Shown piece after piece: positions 1 through 7,417 of a DNA stretch of 14,960 nt (position 1 is the first letter of the stretch; each line of letters begins with the position of its first letter). The position numbers and the translations under genes are program-made. The stretch covers positions 1 through 14,960 of the forward strand of contig JANBTH010000550.1 of the NCBI GenBank assembly GCA_027578815.1. The letters are read 5' to 3'. The notes beneath the pieces were generated by a model. It did no database searches, was not told the DNA's origin, and worked only from the letters and a program-made list of their open reading frames with translations. Origin of the DNA: Coemansia sp. RSA 1804 (Eukaryota; Kickxellomycota; Kickxellomycetes; Kickxellales; Kickxellaceae).

Positions 1-78
1 ATCAAAGCCAAAAGGCTTGAGAGGAATGTAAGGAATCCGTTCAAACAGTCTTTGCCGTATCCACTCCAATATTTATAG
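1..78 (+). CDS. possible C-terminal tail of a gene entering from the left
   Basis: Frame 1 on the plus strand is open from the first base to a TAG at 76-78 and reads as 25 basic residues ending in SLPYPLQYL. The other two plus frames stop within the first 30 bases. This could be the end of a coding sequence that starts outside the window. A stretch this short is often open by chance. The minus strand is also open here, from an ATG at 84-86 in a good Kozak context (ACC ATG G) out through the left edge. I cannot tell which, if either, is real, and no family is recognisable. Confidence 0.2.
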   Translation: MKAKRLERNVRNPFKQSLPYPLQYL

Positions 79-400
79 CCAGCCATGGTGTCATTGCCAT
101 ATAGCAGAGTTAGGGGGCTTTGTAATGTGACCTGCAATATGCATCCAATCAGATTTCAATATTTCAAGTGTTTATATTTTTATTTCAACAAGCCACTCTT
201 TTCGCTGTGCCAAATGCAGCAGAGACGATCTGTTGTTATTTGGTGCAAAAACTGTGTGATGGTCTTTTTCCAAACAATCTAATACCGGTGGTCCGTCTCT
301 TGTTTACTCTTTACTTTTTTTGTTTAACACAGCACAATACTTTTCTTTTACTATTCACTAGCATATATTAACTAAATTTACATCGCCAACCTATAAACCA
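79..400. other. AT-rich spacer and presumed promoter of the 401-1240 gene
   Basis: No gene is supported here. Two short plus frames (85-282 and 168-371) have the composition of noncoding AT-rich DNA and show no recognisable domain. The stretch directly precedes the ATG at 401, which sits in an acceptable context (CCA ATG G). A CCAAT box lies at 144-151. I see no clean TATA box, only loose TATATT/TTATA patches near 75 and 170. Confidence 0.5.
144..151 (+). promoter_or_regulatory. CCAAT box
   Basis: CCAATCAG is an exact match to the core bound by the fungal HAP/NF-Y complex and lies about 250 bases upstream of the ATG at 401. CCAAT cores are common by chance, so this is only a candidate control element of that gene. 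Confidence 0.3.
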
Positions 401-1240
401 ATGGCTTCACCAGCAGGGAACGTCTGGGAGCTCAGCATACGCGAGCTTCTTAACAAACGGATAGTGACGTTTCGGCATCTGCGGAATTCAATGGCATTGC
501 CCTTGGAGCTGGATATCGACACAAACGCTAAAGGACCTGGGTATAACGAGAGCTTAAACAGGGGCTCTCTCGATGCAGCCCAGCCAAATGGAAACATTAC
601 GGTCAGGATGGGAAACAAGAGACGCGCCTACTTCAATACGCTTATATTCGACGCCGATGACTTGCAAGGCATGTTTAACAGCATTAGGCTGCGCAAGCGC
701 ACGCGGGCGTACTTTATGCTCGGCGCCAGTCTGGGACCGATTCTGGCGATATCAAACCCGTCCGACTACATCAAAGCCCTAGGCATCCTTATAAACGAAT
801 ACGATGTTTACATGTCAGAGGCTGGGAGCAAAACAAAAAAGCGGCACTTTTTTAGAAAGTCAAAGGGGAACGAGGAGCATGGGTCTTCTATCCAAGCAAG
901 CTATGAGCAGGGGAACTTTTCGTACCTTGACACACATTCGCCGCCCTTTGACCTGGACTTCCTGCAAGTGTTTGACACGTTCTGTCAGATAACAGTGATT
1001 ATGTACACAAAGCTGGCCGACTCGCTCATGTCGATATCGATAACACAAGCGGCGTTTGACAATATTGCCAAAATCGACGGTCGGTTCAAAAAGATGATTG
1101 GCGTTGTAACGAAGGAGCTGGATGAGCTTGTGAAAAACGCAGTCACCAAGGAACTCCGGCTGATTGATCCGCTGGACATGGTGGCATCTCCTGAAAACGA
1201 AATAAACACAGATTGGGAGACCAGCAGCGTGTACAAATGA
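401..1240 (+). CDS. conserved fungal protein of unknown function, 279 aa
   Basis: This is a single uninterrupted frame from ATG 401 to TGA 1240. There is no signal peptide and no clear membrane span, so a cytosolic or membrane-associated protein is likely. Visible features: an N-terminal WELSIRELL (9-17); a basic block NKRRAYFNTLIF (72-83) followed by a charged RLRKRTRAYF (96-105); a hydrophobic GASLGPILAI (108-117); a basic linker (143-155); PPFDLDFLQVFDTFCQ (181-196); and a C-terminal helix-like block KIDGRFKKMIGVVTKELDEL (224-243). From memory, the order of these blocks, especially the DGRFKK...VTKELD block ending near IDP, resembles an uncharacterised family widespread in fungi, but I cannot name a Pfam family or a function. 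It converges with the F-box gene; the two stop codons are 94 bases apart. Existence of the gene is fairly sure, function unknown. Confidence 0.8.
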   Translation: MASPAGNVWELSIRELLNKRIVTFRHLRNSMALPLELDIDTNAKGPGYNESLNRGSLDAAQPNGNITVRMGNKRRAYFNTLIFDADDLQGMFNSIRLRKRTRAYFMLGASLGPILAISNPSDYIKALGILINEYDVYMSEAGSKTKKRHFFRKSKGNEEHGSSIQASYEQGNFSYLDTHSPPFDLDFLQVFDTFCQITVIMYTKLADSLMSISITQAAFDNIAKIDGRFKKMIGVVTKELDELVKNAVTKELRLIDPLDMVASPENEINTDWETSSVYK

Positions 1241-1310
1241 AGAGGTGTAGCTGATGTTTATTGTATGCAGAGCTTTCTTTAGCTTGTCCTTTTTTTATCC
1301 CTTGCCAAAT

Positions 1311-1330
1311 GATTTATTTATTTTTATTGC
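1311..1330. terminator. shared 3' end / polyadenylation region of two convergent genes
   Basis: An A+T-only run lies between the two convergent stop codons. On the minus strand it carries overlapping AATAAA signals just past the TAG of the F-box gene. The same run could serve as the T-rich downstream element of the plus-strand gene. The exact cleavage site cannot be seen from sequence. Confidence 0.45.
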
Positions 1331-1334
1331 TCAT

Positions 1335-2963
1335 CTATATTGCCAGATTAGCAAGATGTGGATACACGCTGCTGTATGTATCGATGAATGCATTGATTTC
1401 GCTTCTGTATTTCCTGCTCACTTTTAGCTGTTGAAGAGTTGGCACCCTTAGGATCAAATATTTTACAATTATTGAAAACGACATATTGTCTGCGCTTCCT
1501 TCAAAGGCCAGTTTTAGCTGCATATTTTTGATGCTAGTGTTAAGAGAGGTTAGTGGGTCTGTCAGAGCCTTTTTCAACTTTTCATCTAGCGCAAGCACAA
1601 TGTCCTGAACAAAGGTTAGACTATCCACAGACAGGCTTTCAAGCTGTTGTAGACTGATAACAGTTTCTATAAGTCTGGACAGGTCCAATGGCGCTGATAT
1701 GCGCAATTTCTGAAGATGCTTCCATTTTGCACTCTTTATACTCGGTATTAATGCACTATCTTTCAGTGCTAACTCTGACCCGTTAGCGTATATATCTGAG
1801 CCAAACAACTGATTCACGAGCTTAATTGTCTCTGTTTTAATTCCAGAGTTGGAAAAGTGTTTGGCAAGCTCTCGTCTTTCTGCGTCACCAAAGGGAACGT
1901 CTCTAATCAGAACAGAGTCGTTTGGCGATAGGTGGATTTCCAAACACGGCAGTCTACTTGGAAAGTTTGCATAATGTAGGAATGTGCTGCTGGTAATGGT
2001 ATGGTTGATGTCTAGATATCGAAGTTTTGGGAAGTTAAAGCTCTTGATAAAATCATTGCCCAAAACAACAGCCATGCTCTTGTTGTTCTGAAGCATGTCG
2101 GGGCCATCCACAAAGTGAATACAAAGGGCCTCAAGATTAGAAAACGCAAGGCAATGTGCATACGAGTCGTCGCCAAATGAATTCCAAGAAAAGTTCTGAA
2201 AAACGCCAAACAGTTCAAGTCTTTTCAGAGTCGGAGCACATACTTTTGGTATATTTTGGATGGCAGCCGGTGCAAACGTCAGACCAAGATTGGTGAGATT
2301 TCTAGAAAAACTGCCGGCGTAAATGTATCTATACACCTTGGTGGTCAAGTGCTTCACCTGGAACGCTATTGCCGAAACAACTCTATTTGCAACCACTGTA
2401 ATCAGCCCTATATCGTTATTTTGAGCAGCGCATACATGCACAAGATTGGGCATTTGGACTGTTATGCTGCTGGCTAGTTGGTTTAATCTCTCGAACGTAA
2501 ATATGTTCTGTGTTTCAAAGCGCCCCGGGTCCATATTTACTGGCTGCATGTTCAGTGTAGTTTTGAAAATTAGTGAAGAGGCATTACTCCATTTGCCGTC
2601 AAACTGGTCTAGAGCGCTGATGGATTGCGAAACAAAGTCGTATAGGTTCATCGAGTGCTCTCTGACAATGTGAATGGTTTTGGAATAGCTGTTGAATCCC
2701 AGCAGAGTGACCAGGTCAATGTTTGAAACAACATACATGTTGGGTACGGCGCTGCTTTGCTCTGCTGTGTTGGCTATTCTGTGTATTGGCTTTTTTGAGC
2801 ATCCGAGGTAGAGCTGAGAGTACACAATTGGTACGCCCACTTTGCGCCAGCTACGGCAGACGGAAAGCAAAGGCAGCTGCAGCTTCCATTTCTCTAGGGT
2901 AATAGAGGTGGAGCTTACAAATTCCTTGAATATGCAATAAATGATATCAGCGTTTGCGTTCAT
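1335..2963 (-). CDS. F-box-like / leucine-rich-repeat-like protein, 542 aa
   Basis: Probable substrate adaptor of an SCF-type ubiquitin ligase. Residues about 5-52 look like a divergent F-box: a leading helix ADIIYCIFKEF, then PLLSVCRSWRKVGVPIVYSQ (31-50), the usual 'VCrsWR..a.p.lYs' ending. The rest contains irregular leucine-rich-like strands (about 167-184, 245-254, 274-284, 310-319, 415-450), such as LKRLELFGVF and LESLSVDSLTF, typical of F-box/LRR proteins. The reading frame extends to a TTG at 2979-2981, but the first ATG is 2961-2963 with A at -3, so I start there. GC content is much lower than in the genes right of 8.7 kb (one 60-base line, 1921-1980, has 26 G+C). Such proteins are often members of large, fast-evolving families in zygomycete fungi. 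The F-box call is by pattern only. Confidence 0.8.
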   Translation of the reverse strand: MNANADIIYCIFKEFVSSTSITLEKWKLQLPLLSVCRSWRKVGVPIVYSQLYLGCSKKPIHRIANTAEQSSAVPNMYVVSNIDLVTLLGFNSYSKTIHIVREHSMNLYDFVSQSISALDQFDGKWSNASSLIFKTTLNMQPVNMDPGRFETQNIFTFERLNQLASSITVQMPNLVHVCAAQNNDIGLITVVANRVVSAIAFQVKHLTTKVYRYIYAGSFSRNLTNLGLTFAPAAIQNIPKVCAPTLKRLELFGVFQNFSWNSFGDDSYAHCLAFSNLEALCIHFVDGPDMLQNNKSMAVVLGNDFIKSFNFPKLRYLDINHTITSSTFLHYANFPSRLPCLEIHLSPNDSVLIRDVPFGDAERRELAKHFSNSGIKTETIKLVNQLFGSDIYANGSELALKDSALIPSIKSAKWKHLQKLRISAPLDLSRLIETVISLQQLESLSVDSLTFVQDIVLALDEKLKKALTDPLTSLNTSIKNMQLKLAFEGSADNMSFSIIVKYLILRVPTLQQLKVSRKYRSEINAFIDTYSSVYPHLANLAI

Positions 2964-3355
2964 AATGCCCGAAATATGCAAAAATTACAAGTTGAGGAGA
3001 CAAGACAAAAAACCCCGGGTTCATACAGCTGGGTTTTCTTTTTTTCTTCTTGCTATTGTGCATGGATTTCTATGGTAGAAAGAAATTGCAAACTCTCATT
3101 CACATCTCACAGGATTTCTGGAAACGAAAAAACTCACTTCCTATCTGAATGCGTGATTCCCTGGGTCTTGTTTCTACAAAGAGCGGAGCTGTGTAAAAAT
3201 ATACGGCCATGTCACATTTCCTTCACGAAAAATGACTATATCCGGATTTAAAAAATATGAAACATGGCTATATAATATATATCAAACCAGGGCAAGAAAT
3301 GAATGAGAAATAAATCTTGCAAATAAGATATAGCAATCTGCCACAATAAAATTAA
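2964..3355. other. AT-rich spacer: promoter of the F-box gene and 3' region of the secreted-protein gene
   Basis: No gene is supported. A 91-codon plus-strand frame (2976-3251) reads as low-information sequence, lies directly over the F-box promoter and has no recognisable domain. An alternating AT stretch at 3265-3282 contains TATATA on both strands. It could be a distal TATA region for the F-box gene, but about 300 bases from its ATG this is uncertain. Confidence 0.45.
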
Positions 3356-3919
3356 TCAAAAGTATCTATGGCGAGCCTGGTTCTGAACAATGGTGGCATC
3401 CTGGAAGTTGTAGTTGAAGCTGCCGCCGGCATAGGGGACGGGGTAGCCGAGGCCGGGGTATGGCGCGTAGGCAAAGCCAGGCTGGAAGTAGTACGAGTCC
3501 AGCACACCGCCATTAACAATAGCGTCTCTTTTGAAGAGGACGCCCGGAACAACAGTCTCGGAGTCGCCAACGTTGTTGCCCTGGCCGTTGGCAGTCTTGC
3601 CCGCGTTGCCGTTGGAGTTGACGGTGGTTGGGTTGATGACAATGTTGTCCTTGTTGGCGCTGTTGGACTTGACGTTGGTGATGGTCATGCCAAAGTTGTT
3701 AGCAAAGACATCGCCGCCAGATGTGCTGCCATCGTCTATGAAGGACGAATCAATCTGCTCGCCGTTGTTGATGTTTGGGTTGCTGATTGCAGCCGGTCCG
3801 CTGGAGAGAGAATCGCCAGCCTCGGCCTCGATCTCCTCGTTGCTCCTGGCACGGAGCGCTGGGGCGGCAAGAACAGCAGAGGCAGTGACGCACTGAATAA
3901 CAAGAAGAGACAGACGCAT
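3356..3919 (-). CDS. secreted precursor protein with Kex2-type site, 187 aa (paralogue A)
   Basis: The N-terminus MRLSLLVIQCVTASAVLA is a typical signal peptide with cleavage expected near A18/A19. Next comes an acidic stretch (28-38), then an Asn/Gly-rich domain (about 41-115) containing AISNPNINNG (44-53), DNIVINP (91-97) and GKTANGQGN (107-115). A dibasic Lys-Arg at 130-131 (FKR|DA) is a good Kex2/furin-type site. The tail after it (about 56 residues) is rich in Tyr, Pro and Gly and has no Cys. The protein aligns with the 269-aa product of 4599-5408 across the Asn/Gly domain, the dibasic site and a YPVP motif in the tail, so the two are paralogues. The ATG has A at -3. I recognise no characterised family; a cell-surface or extracellular structural role is inference from composition. 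Confidence 0.85.
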   Translation of the reverse strand: MRLSLLVIQCVTASAVLAAPALRARSNEEIEAEAGDSLSSGPAAISNPNINNGEQIDSSFIDDGSTSGGDVFANNFGMTITNVKSNSANKDNIVINPTTVNSNGNAGKTANGQGNNVGDSETVVPGVLFKRDAIVNGGVLDSYYFQPGFAYAPYPGLGYPVPYAGGSFNYNFQDATIVQNQARHRYF

Positions 3920-4151
3920 TTTCTAAGAAAGTAAAAGGAGCTTAGGAAAACAAAGAGAAGAGGCTTGTAGCGTGTATGAAGGAGGAAGGGAGGGAGAGGT
4001 TTTGTGTCAAGGACTAGGATGCCAAAACGGTGCTTTGCAACGGGAGACAGAGTTAATTTATGTAAACGGTGGAATACAGAGGCAGATCGCGCTTACAATC
4101 TATACTGAAATTCTCGTCAAAGGAAAATGACGAAGCCGCAAATGCAGGAAT

Positions 4152-4160
4152 CTTTATATG
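4152..4160 (-). promoter_or_regulatory. TATA-like element for the 3356-3919 gene
   Basis: The minus strand reads CATATAAAG. It lies about 235 bases upstream of the ATG at 3919, far for a TATA box unless the leader is long or contains an intron. It is the best TATA match in this spacer on that strand. Confidence 0.3.
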
Positions 4161-4205
4161 CCAGTTTGGATGTCAACACTAACACAGCGGTCACCACGCA
4201 AATAA

Positions 4206-4215
4206 AGGGGAGGGG
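4206..4215. promoter_or_regulatory. tandem AGGGG (STRE-like) elements
   Basis: Two adjacent AGGGG pentamers (CCCCT on the minus strand) lie about 290 bases upstream of the 3356-3919 start. In yeasts, AGGGG/CCCCT is the stress-response element read by Msn2/Msn4-type zinc fingers. Whether that code holds in this organism is unknown. Confidence 0.25.
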
Positions 4216-4598
4216 TAGGAGCGCTCTTCTTCTTGTTTAGCACAAAGCATAGTATAAAATCCATCCAAAAACAAACAAGCAAACCGGTGGCGTTTAGCTT
4301 CCATATGACCAAGCCAGAAAAAACACCAAAACAAGAACCCAGATACTCATAGAATAATTAGCATTCTAGCGACTCGTTAGGAAATATTGTTCTTCAGAAA
4401 CCGACAACCTCGTCTAAAACAAGTAGACAATTATCTTTAAAAAAGATTGGACATTTTATGCAAGTGGCGTATACACGCTGTATTTCACAGAACAATCAGC
4501 AAACACCATTGATTATCCCTAGAGCTAAATGTAATAACAGTTTCTGTTGAGATAAACGCACGAAAAACAGCGAGGCTTTACTATAGCATCTATTGTAA

Positions 4599-5408
4599 TC
4601 AAAGAGCCTTTGCATACTTGATGTTTGTGATGGGAGAGGCCGAGTATTCAACTGGCTTCTCTGCAACCGGAGACGGATACACGTGCTTTGGCTGTTCAGC
4701 AGCAGGAGCCTTGTACTCTGGTTTGGGCTGCTCGGCAACAGGAGCGTGATATTCAGGCTTGGGCTGCTCGGCAACAGGCGCATGATAGTCAGGCTTGGGC
4801 TGCTCAACAACAGGCGCGTTGCCCGCGTACTTTGGCGCTTCCTTGGCAGGGGCCTGAGCGGAGTACCCGCGAGTCTGCTTGTGAACAGGGGCGTAGTAAA
4901 CAGGGGCAACCATGGGGACCGGATAGGAGATAACCGTAGCCGGGCCATAGTAAGCGGCGGGCGCAAACGGAGAGTACATGACGGAGGCGGCGTGATGAGC
5001 GTTGTTGGCAAAAACGACGTCGCCGGCACGCTTGCGCAGAGGCGCAAAGCCGCCACGCATATCGTTGAGGACGGGGCCCATCAGATTGCCATCGCCGTCG
5101 GCGGTCCAGCCGTTGTTTCCGTGCACGCTGGTGAAGCCCGGGTTGTTGACCAGATTGTCCTGCACCGACAGATTCTCATTGATGTTGGTGAACTGGCTGC
5201 CGGCTACGTGGTTGAACAGTGTGTTTCCGCCGAATGCGGTGCTGCCGCCCGAGGTAAGCAGCGAGGACTCTGCCTGGAACCCATTGTTGACGTTGGGATT
5301 GTCGATGGCGCTGGCGCCGGCGGACACCTTGGAGCCCTCCGACACTCCAATCTCCTGTGCGGAAACCGAGGCGGCGGCGGCCAGAACAAGCGAGGCAAAG
5401 TAACGCAT
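4599..5408 (-). CDS. secreted precursor with Kex2-type site and Pro-rich 12-residue repeats, 269 aa (paralogue B)
   Basis: The N-terminus MRYFASLVLAAAASVSA is a signal peptide, cleaved probably after A17. The Asn/Gly-rich domain (about 30-108) carries AIDNPNVNNG (34-43), FTNINEN (73-79), DNLVNNP (84-90) and WTADGDGN (101-108), matching paralogue A position by position. Arg-Lys-Arg at 125-127 is a strong Kex2-type site. The tail is Tyr/Pro/Ala-rich, with YYGPATVISYPVP (153-165). Four clear copies of a 12-residue unit of the form APVAEQPKPEYH follow (198-245), plus a degenerate fifth to about 257. There are no Cys residues, and I see no transmembrane or GPI signal at the end (IKYAKAL). The frame stays open upstream to 5792, but that part has no features and contains the TATA box, so I start at ATG 5406-5408 (G at -3). 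No known family is recognised. The repeats resemble those of structural or adhesive extracellular proteins. Confidence 0.88.
   Translation of the reverse strand: MRYFASLVLAAAASVSAQEIGVSEGSKVSAGASAIDNPNVNNGFQAESSLLTSGGSTAFGGNTLFNHVAGSQFTNINENLSVQDNLVNNPGFTSVHGNNGWTADGDGNLMGPVLNDMRGGFAPLRKRAGDVVFANNAHHAASVMYSPFAPAAYYGPATVISYPVPMVAPVYYAPVHKQTRGYSAQAPAKEAPKYAGNAPVVEQPKPDYHAPVAEQPKPEYHAPVAEQPKPEYKAPAAEQPKHVYPSPVAEKPVEYSASPITNIKYAKAL
4674..4817 (-). repeat. 36-bp coding tandem repeat, four units
   Basis: Within the 4599-5408 gene, a 36-base unit encoding a 12-residue Ala-Pro-Val-x-Glu-Gln-Pro-Lys-Pro-x-Tyr-x motif is repeated head to tail. The two middle copies are nearly identical in DNA, the outer ones diverged, and a fifth, weaker copy runs on to about 4638. 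In-frame repeats of this kind are prone to copy-number change between strains. Confidence 0.9.
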
Positions 5409-5529
5409 AGCTAGGGGCTGGTGGTGGCGAAGAAGAGTGTAGGATGCGTGGGATGTGGGTGTGCGGAATCGTGAAGGATGCTGAGATTTCCAGGCTCGTC
5501 TGAAGCTTTCAGTTGATAGCGCGAAAACA

Positions 5530-5537
5530 TTTATATA
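5530..5537 (-). promoter_or_regulatory. TATA box of paralogue B
   Basis: The minus strand reads TATATAAA, a perfect TATA box, about 122 bases upstream of the ATG at 5408. That would give a 5' leader of roughly 90 bases. It also argues against the upstream extension of the coding frame. Confidence 0.55.
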
Positions 5538-5630
5538 CATGCCCTGGCTTGTAACTTTATCCTTCTTTTCGTTCTGAACATTAACTCTTTTCATGTCGGA
5601 ATAAGTAGCAATAGTATATGCTAGAACACC

Positions 5631-5650
5631 TATTGCCTGCTGAGGCAATA
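5631..5650. repeat. perfect 8-bp inverted repeat with 4-base loop
   Basis: TATTGCCT, loop GCTG, AGGCAATA. The dyad is about 95 bases upstream of the TATA box of the 4599-5408 gene. A dyad in that position may be a binding site for a dimeric transcription factor. It is unlikely to lie in the mRNA if that TATA box is used. Confidence 0.5.
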
Positions 5651-6130
5651 AGCCCACTAGCAGTAGGATATACACATTATTCCCTTGTTTTTGAACATCC
5701 CTATATGGCCAGCCATGTAACAAAAACAATCCTGAGAATACGCACATATCGTGCTTGAAATACACTAGACAGTAATGCTGGTGCCTGACCAAGCAAACTG
5801 GATGCTTGAAACGAGGATGTGCTTTTGATGCGGCATCGCTGCTGTTATAATGAACAATGGTATTGTCTTTGTTGGCTTGTTGCTGAACCAGTGCTATTTC
5901 TGATTGTTCATAAAGTAGTCAGACCATTCTGACACAATATCAGGCCTGAAGATGCAACAAACTAGATAGTATCACAAGGTACATTGTCTAAATGAATGGA
6001 CGACACCAGCAGTACACCTCAAAACAGTAACCGTGTTCTATCCACTGCGGCTTTTGGAAATAACTAAATGGTCTGTAAGGAATTAGAACCACCAGACCAC
6101 ATGGCTTGAAACAATATGTGTTGTTTGGCG

Positions 6131-6136
6131 TTTATT
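6131..6136 (-). terminator. AATAAA polyadenylation signal
   Basis: AATAAA on the minus strand, 70 bases past the stop codon of the 81-aa peptide gene, a normal distance for a fungal poly(A) signal. Confidence 0.4.
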
Positions 6137-6205
6137 GAATGGCAGAGACAAAAAGCTTTAGAGAGAAAAGAAAAGAAACTCATGAATGTGAATTGTTTTT
6201 TCAAT

Positions 6206-6451
6206 TCATTTGGGACGTATGTAGCCGAGTCCCTCCATCAGCTTGCTCAGGAGCGGAAGGTTGGCCAGAAGACGGTCGAGAAAAGCAAATAGACTCTCGC
6301 CTGACGCAGGAAGCGGCAGAACAGGGCCCGCGTCGGCCCTGGGCGCTGCTTGTGGTTGGTTTGCTGCTCCAGCAGGCAATGGCATTGCGGTGACGCACAT
6401 GGAGAACACAAGCATCACTGCAAGCAACACAAGGACAGAGGTAAACTTCAT
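6206..6451 (-). CDS. small secreted peptide, 81 aa, with C-terminal amphipathic helix
   Basis: From ATG 6449-6451 (GCC ATG, good context) to TGA 6206-6208. Residues 1-22 form a strong signal peptide (MKFTSVLVLLAVMLVFSMCV, then TA), with cleavage likely after A22. The mature part of about 59 residues has no Cys. It begins with a Pro/Ala-rich spacer (23-50) and ends in a Leu-rich segment, SLFAFLDRLLANLPLLSKL (53-71), whose charged and polar residues (D, R, N, S, K) are spaced to suggest an amphipathic helix. The tail is GYIRPK. The frame continues upstream to a TTG at 6512-6514, which I reject as a start. It is the third secreted-protein gene in a row on this strand, with no sequence similarity to the other two. 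No family is recognised; a surface-active or membrane-associated peptide is conceivable but unproven. Confidence 0.7.
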   Translation of the reverse strand: MKFTSVLVLLAVMLVFSMCVTAMPLPAGAANQPQAAPRADAGPVLPLPASGESLFAFLDRLLANLPLLSKLMEGLGYIRPK

Positions 6452-7417
6452 GGCTGATTCTGGTAGTTGAGGCAAATGAGCGTGTGTCGTTTTTAGTAGA
6501 TAATAATGTTGCAAACAAAGGAAAAATAAATTCGTTAAACGAGGATAAAAGGTAGGAGGGTGCGTAAAGTGTGAAGGAAATGTTTGGGGTTGTCAGTTAA
6601 TGTAAACTAAAGGAAACGTGGCATAAGACATTCAAATATATGTTGACAGATATACATAAACATATTAGACCGTTGCTATTTCATTTCATAAAATTCAAGA
6701 TAAAAGAGACAACTTTGTGAGAAAATAAAAAAATATAGAACGCGAAGCCTCGATAAGTGTGGCAGCTTGTAATTTTTTTGTCCGTTTTCGCTAGTTGCCA
6801 ACGACGTCATCTCTTTTGTTTCACCATGTTACTTTAAACAAAGCAAGCAATATTTATTGGACGAGAAAAGGAGGGAAAACGCTGGGTTTGTTGATAGACA
6901 GGCCTAACGGACTAACAACTGGATACAGAAATTGCTCCGTTTCTGTAGCAAGACAATGGTTATTTGTAGTTCAAACGGCGTGGTTCTCGAATTAGAGGGA
7001 CATTATTTTTGTTGGAAATGTTGCTATATGCCGTAGCCATTGTGCAATTTCTATGATAATAATACCTGATTGTTTGGACATGAGGCGCTGAGTCAAGAAG
7101 AAGAATACGGGGGAACAATGAAGAGCCATTGTTTCTATCCATTTACAAAAGTCCAGTAATGGCTTTGGGTCCTTTTTATTTATTTTGTCAAAGTGGCGCA
7201 GAGCCGTTATGTATCTTCATTAATCATAGTTGAGATGATTAGGGCCTGTTCGATCATTCTATTCATTTTATTGATCTGGATTGCAGCAACAATAAACAAG
7301 AGAGCATGTATCAACAAATGTTTGACTATGAACAACCAGGGTTTTCTATTCTTCCCAGAATGCTACATGCATTGATAAGGTTTGCATATACGAGTTGCAA
7401 TCCGCACCGGATGTATT

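Larger units (their letters stand above)
3920..4598. other. intergenic region: promoter of paralogue A and 3' region of paralogue B
   Basis: These 679 bases contain no frame worth calling. On the minus strand, toward the 3356-3919 gene, there is a TATA-like element at 4152-4160 and two AGGGG elements just upstream. A plus-strand TATAAAA at 4253-4259 has no coding frame after it. The part next to the ATG (3950-4010) is purine-rich on the plus strand, so a pyrimidine-rich 5' leader is expected on the coding strand. Confidence 0.45.
5409..6205. other. intergenic region: promoter of paralogue B and 3' region of the 81-aa peptide gene
   Basis: About 800 bases contain no supportable gene. On the side of the 4599-5408 gene there is a TATA box (5530-5537) and a perfect hairpin (5631-5650). 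On the far side, an AATAAA lies 70 bases past the stop of the small secreted-peptide gene. Between 5800 and 6100 I see only mixed AT-rich sequence with no clear repeat or frame. Confidence 0.5.

Noticed and set aside
1..86. Minus-strand partial gene starting MAGYKYWSGYGKD and leaving the left edge
   Set aside because: Good Kozak context, but only 28 codons are visible and the opposite strand is also open, so neither can be preferred without the neighbouring sequence.
3368..3934. 188-codon plus-strand frame fully antisense to paralogue A
   Set aside because: No signal peptide or domain. The antisense openness follows from the codon pattern of the Asn/Gly/Val-rich gene on the other strand.
4674..4817. 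CRISPR-like array
   Set aside because: The 36-bp units are contiguous and in frame with no unique spacers, so this is a coding tandem repeat.
4683..5414. 243-codon plus-strand frame opposite paralogue B
   Set aside because: Its apparent repeats are the reverse reading of the 36-bp repeat; the minus strand has the signal peptide and the domain shared with paralogue A.
5409..5792. N-terminal extension of paralogue B by 128 codons
   Set aside because: The frame is open but starts from a non-ATG codon, shows no protein-like features, would bury the obvious signal peptide and contains the TATA box at 5530-5537.
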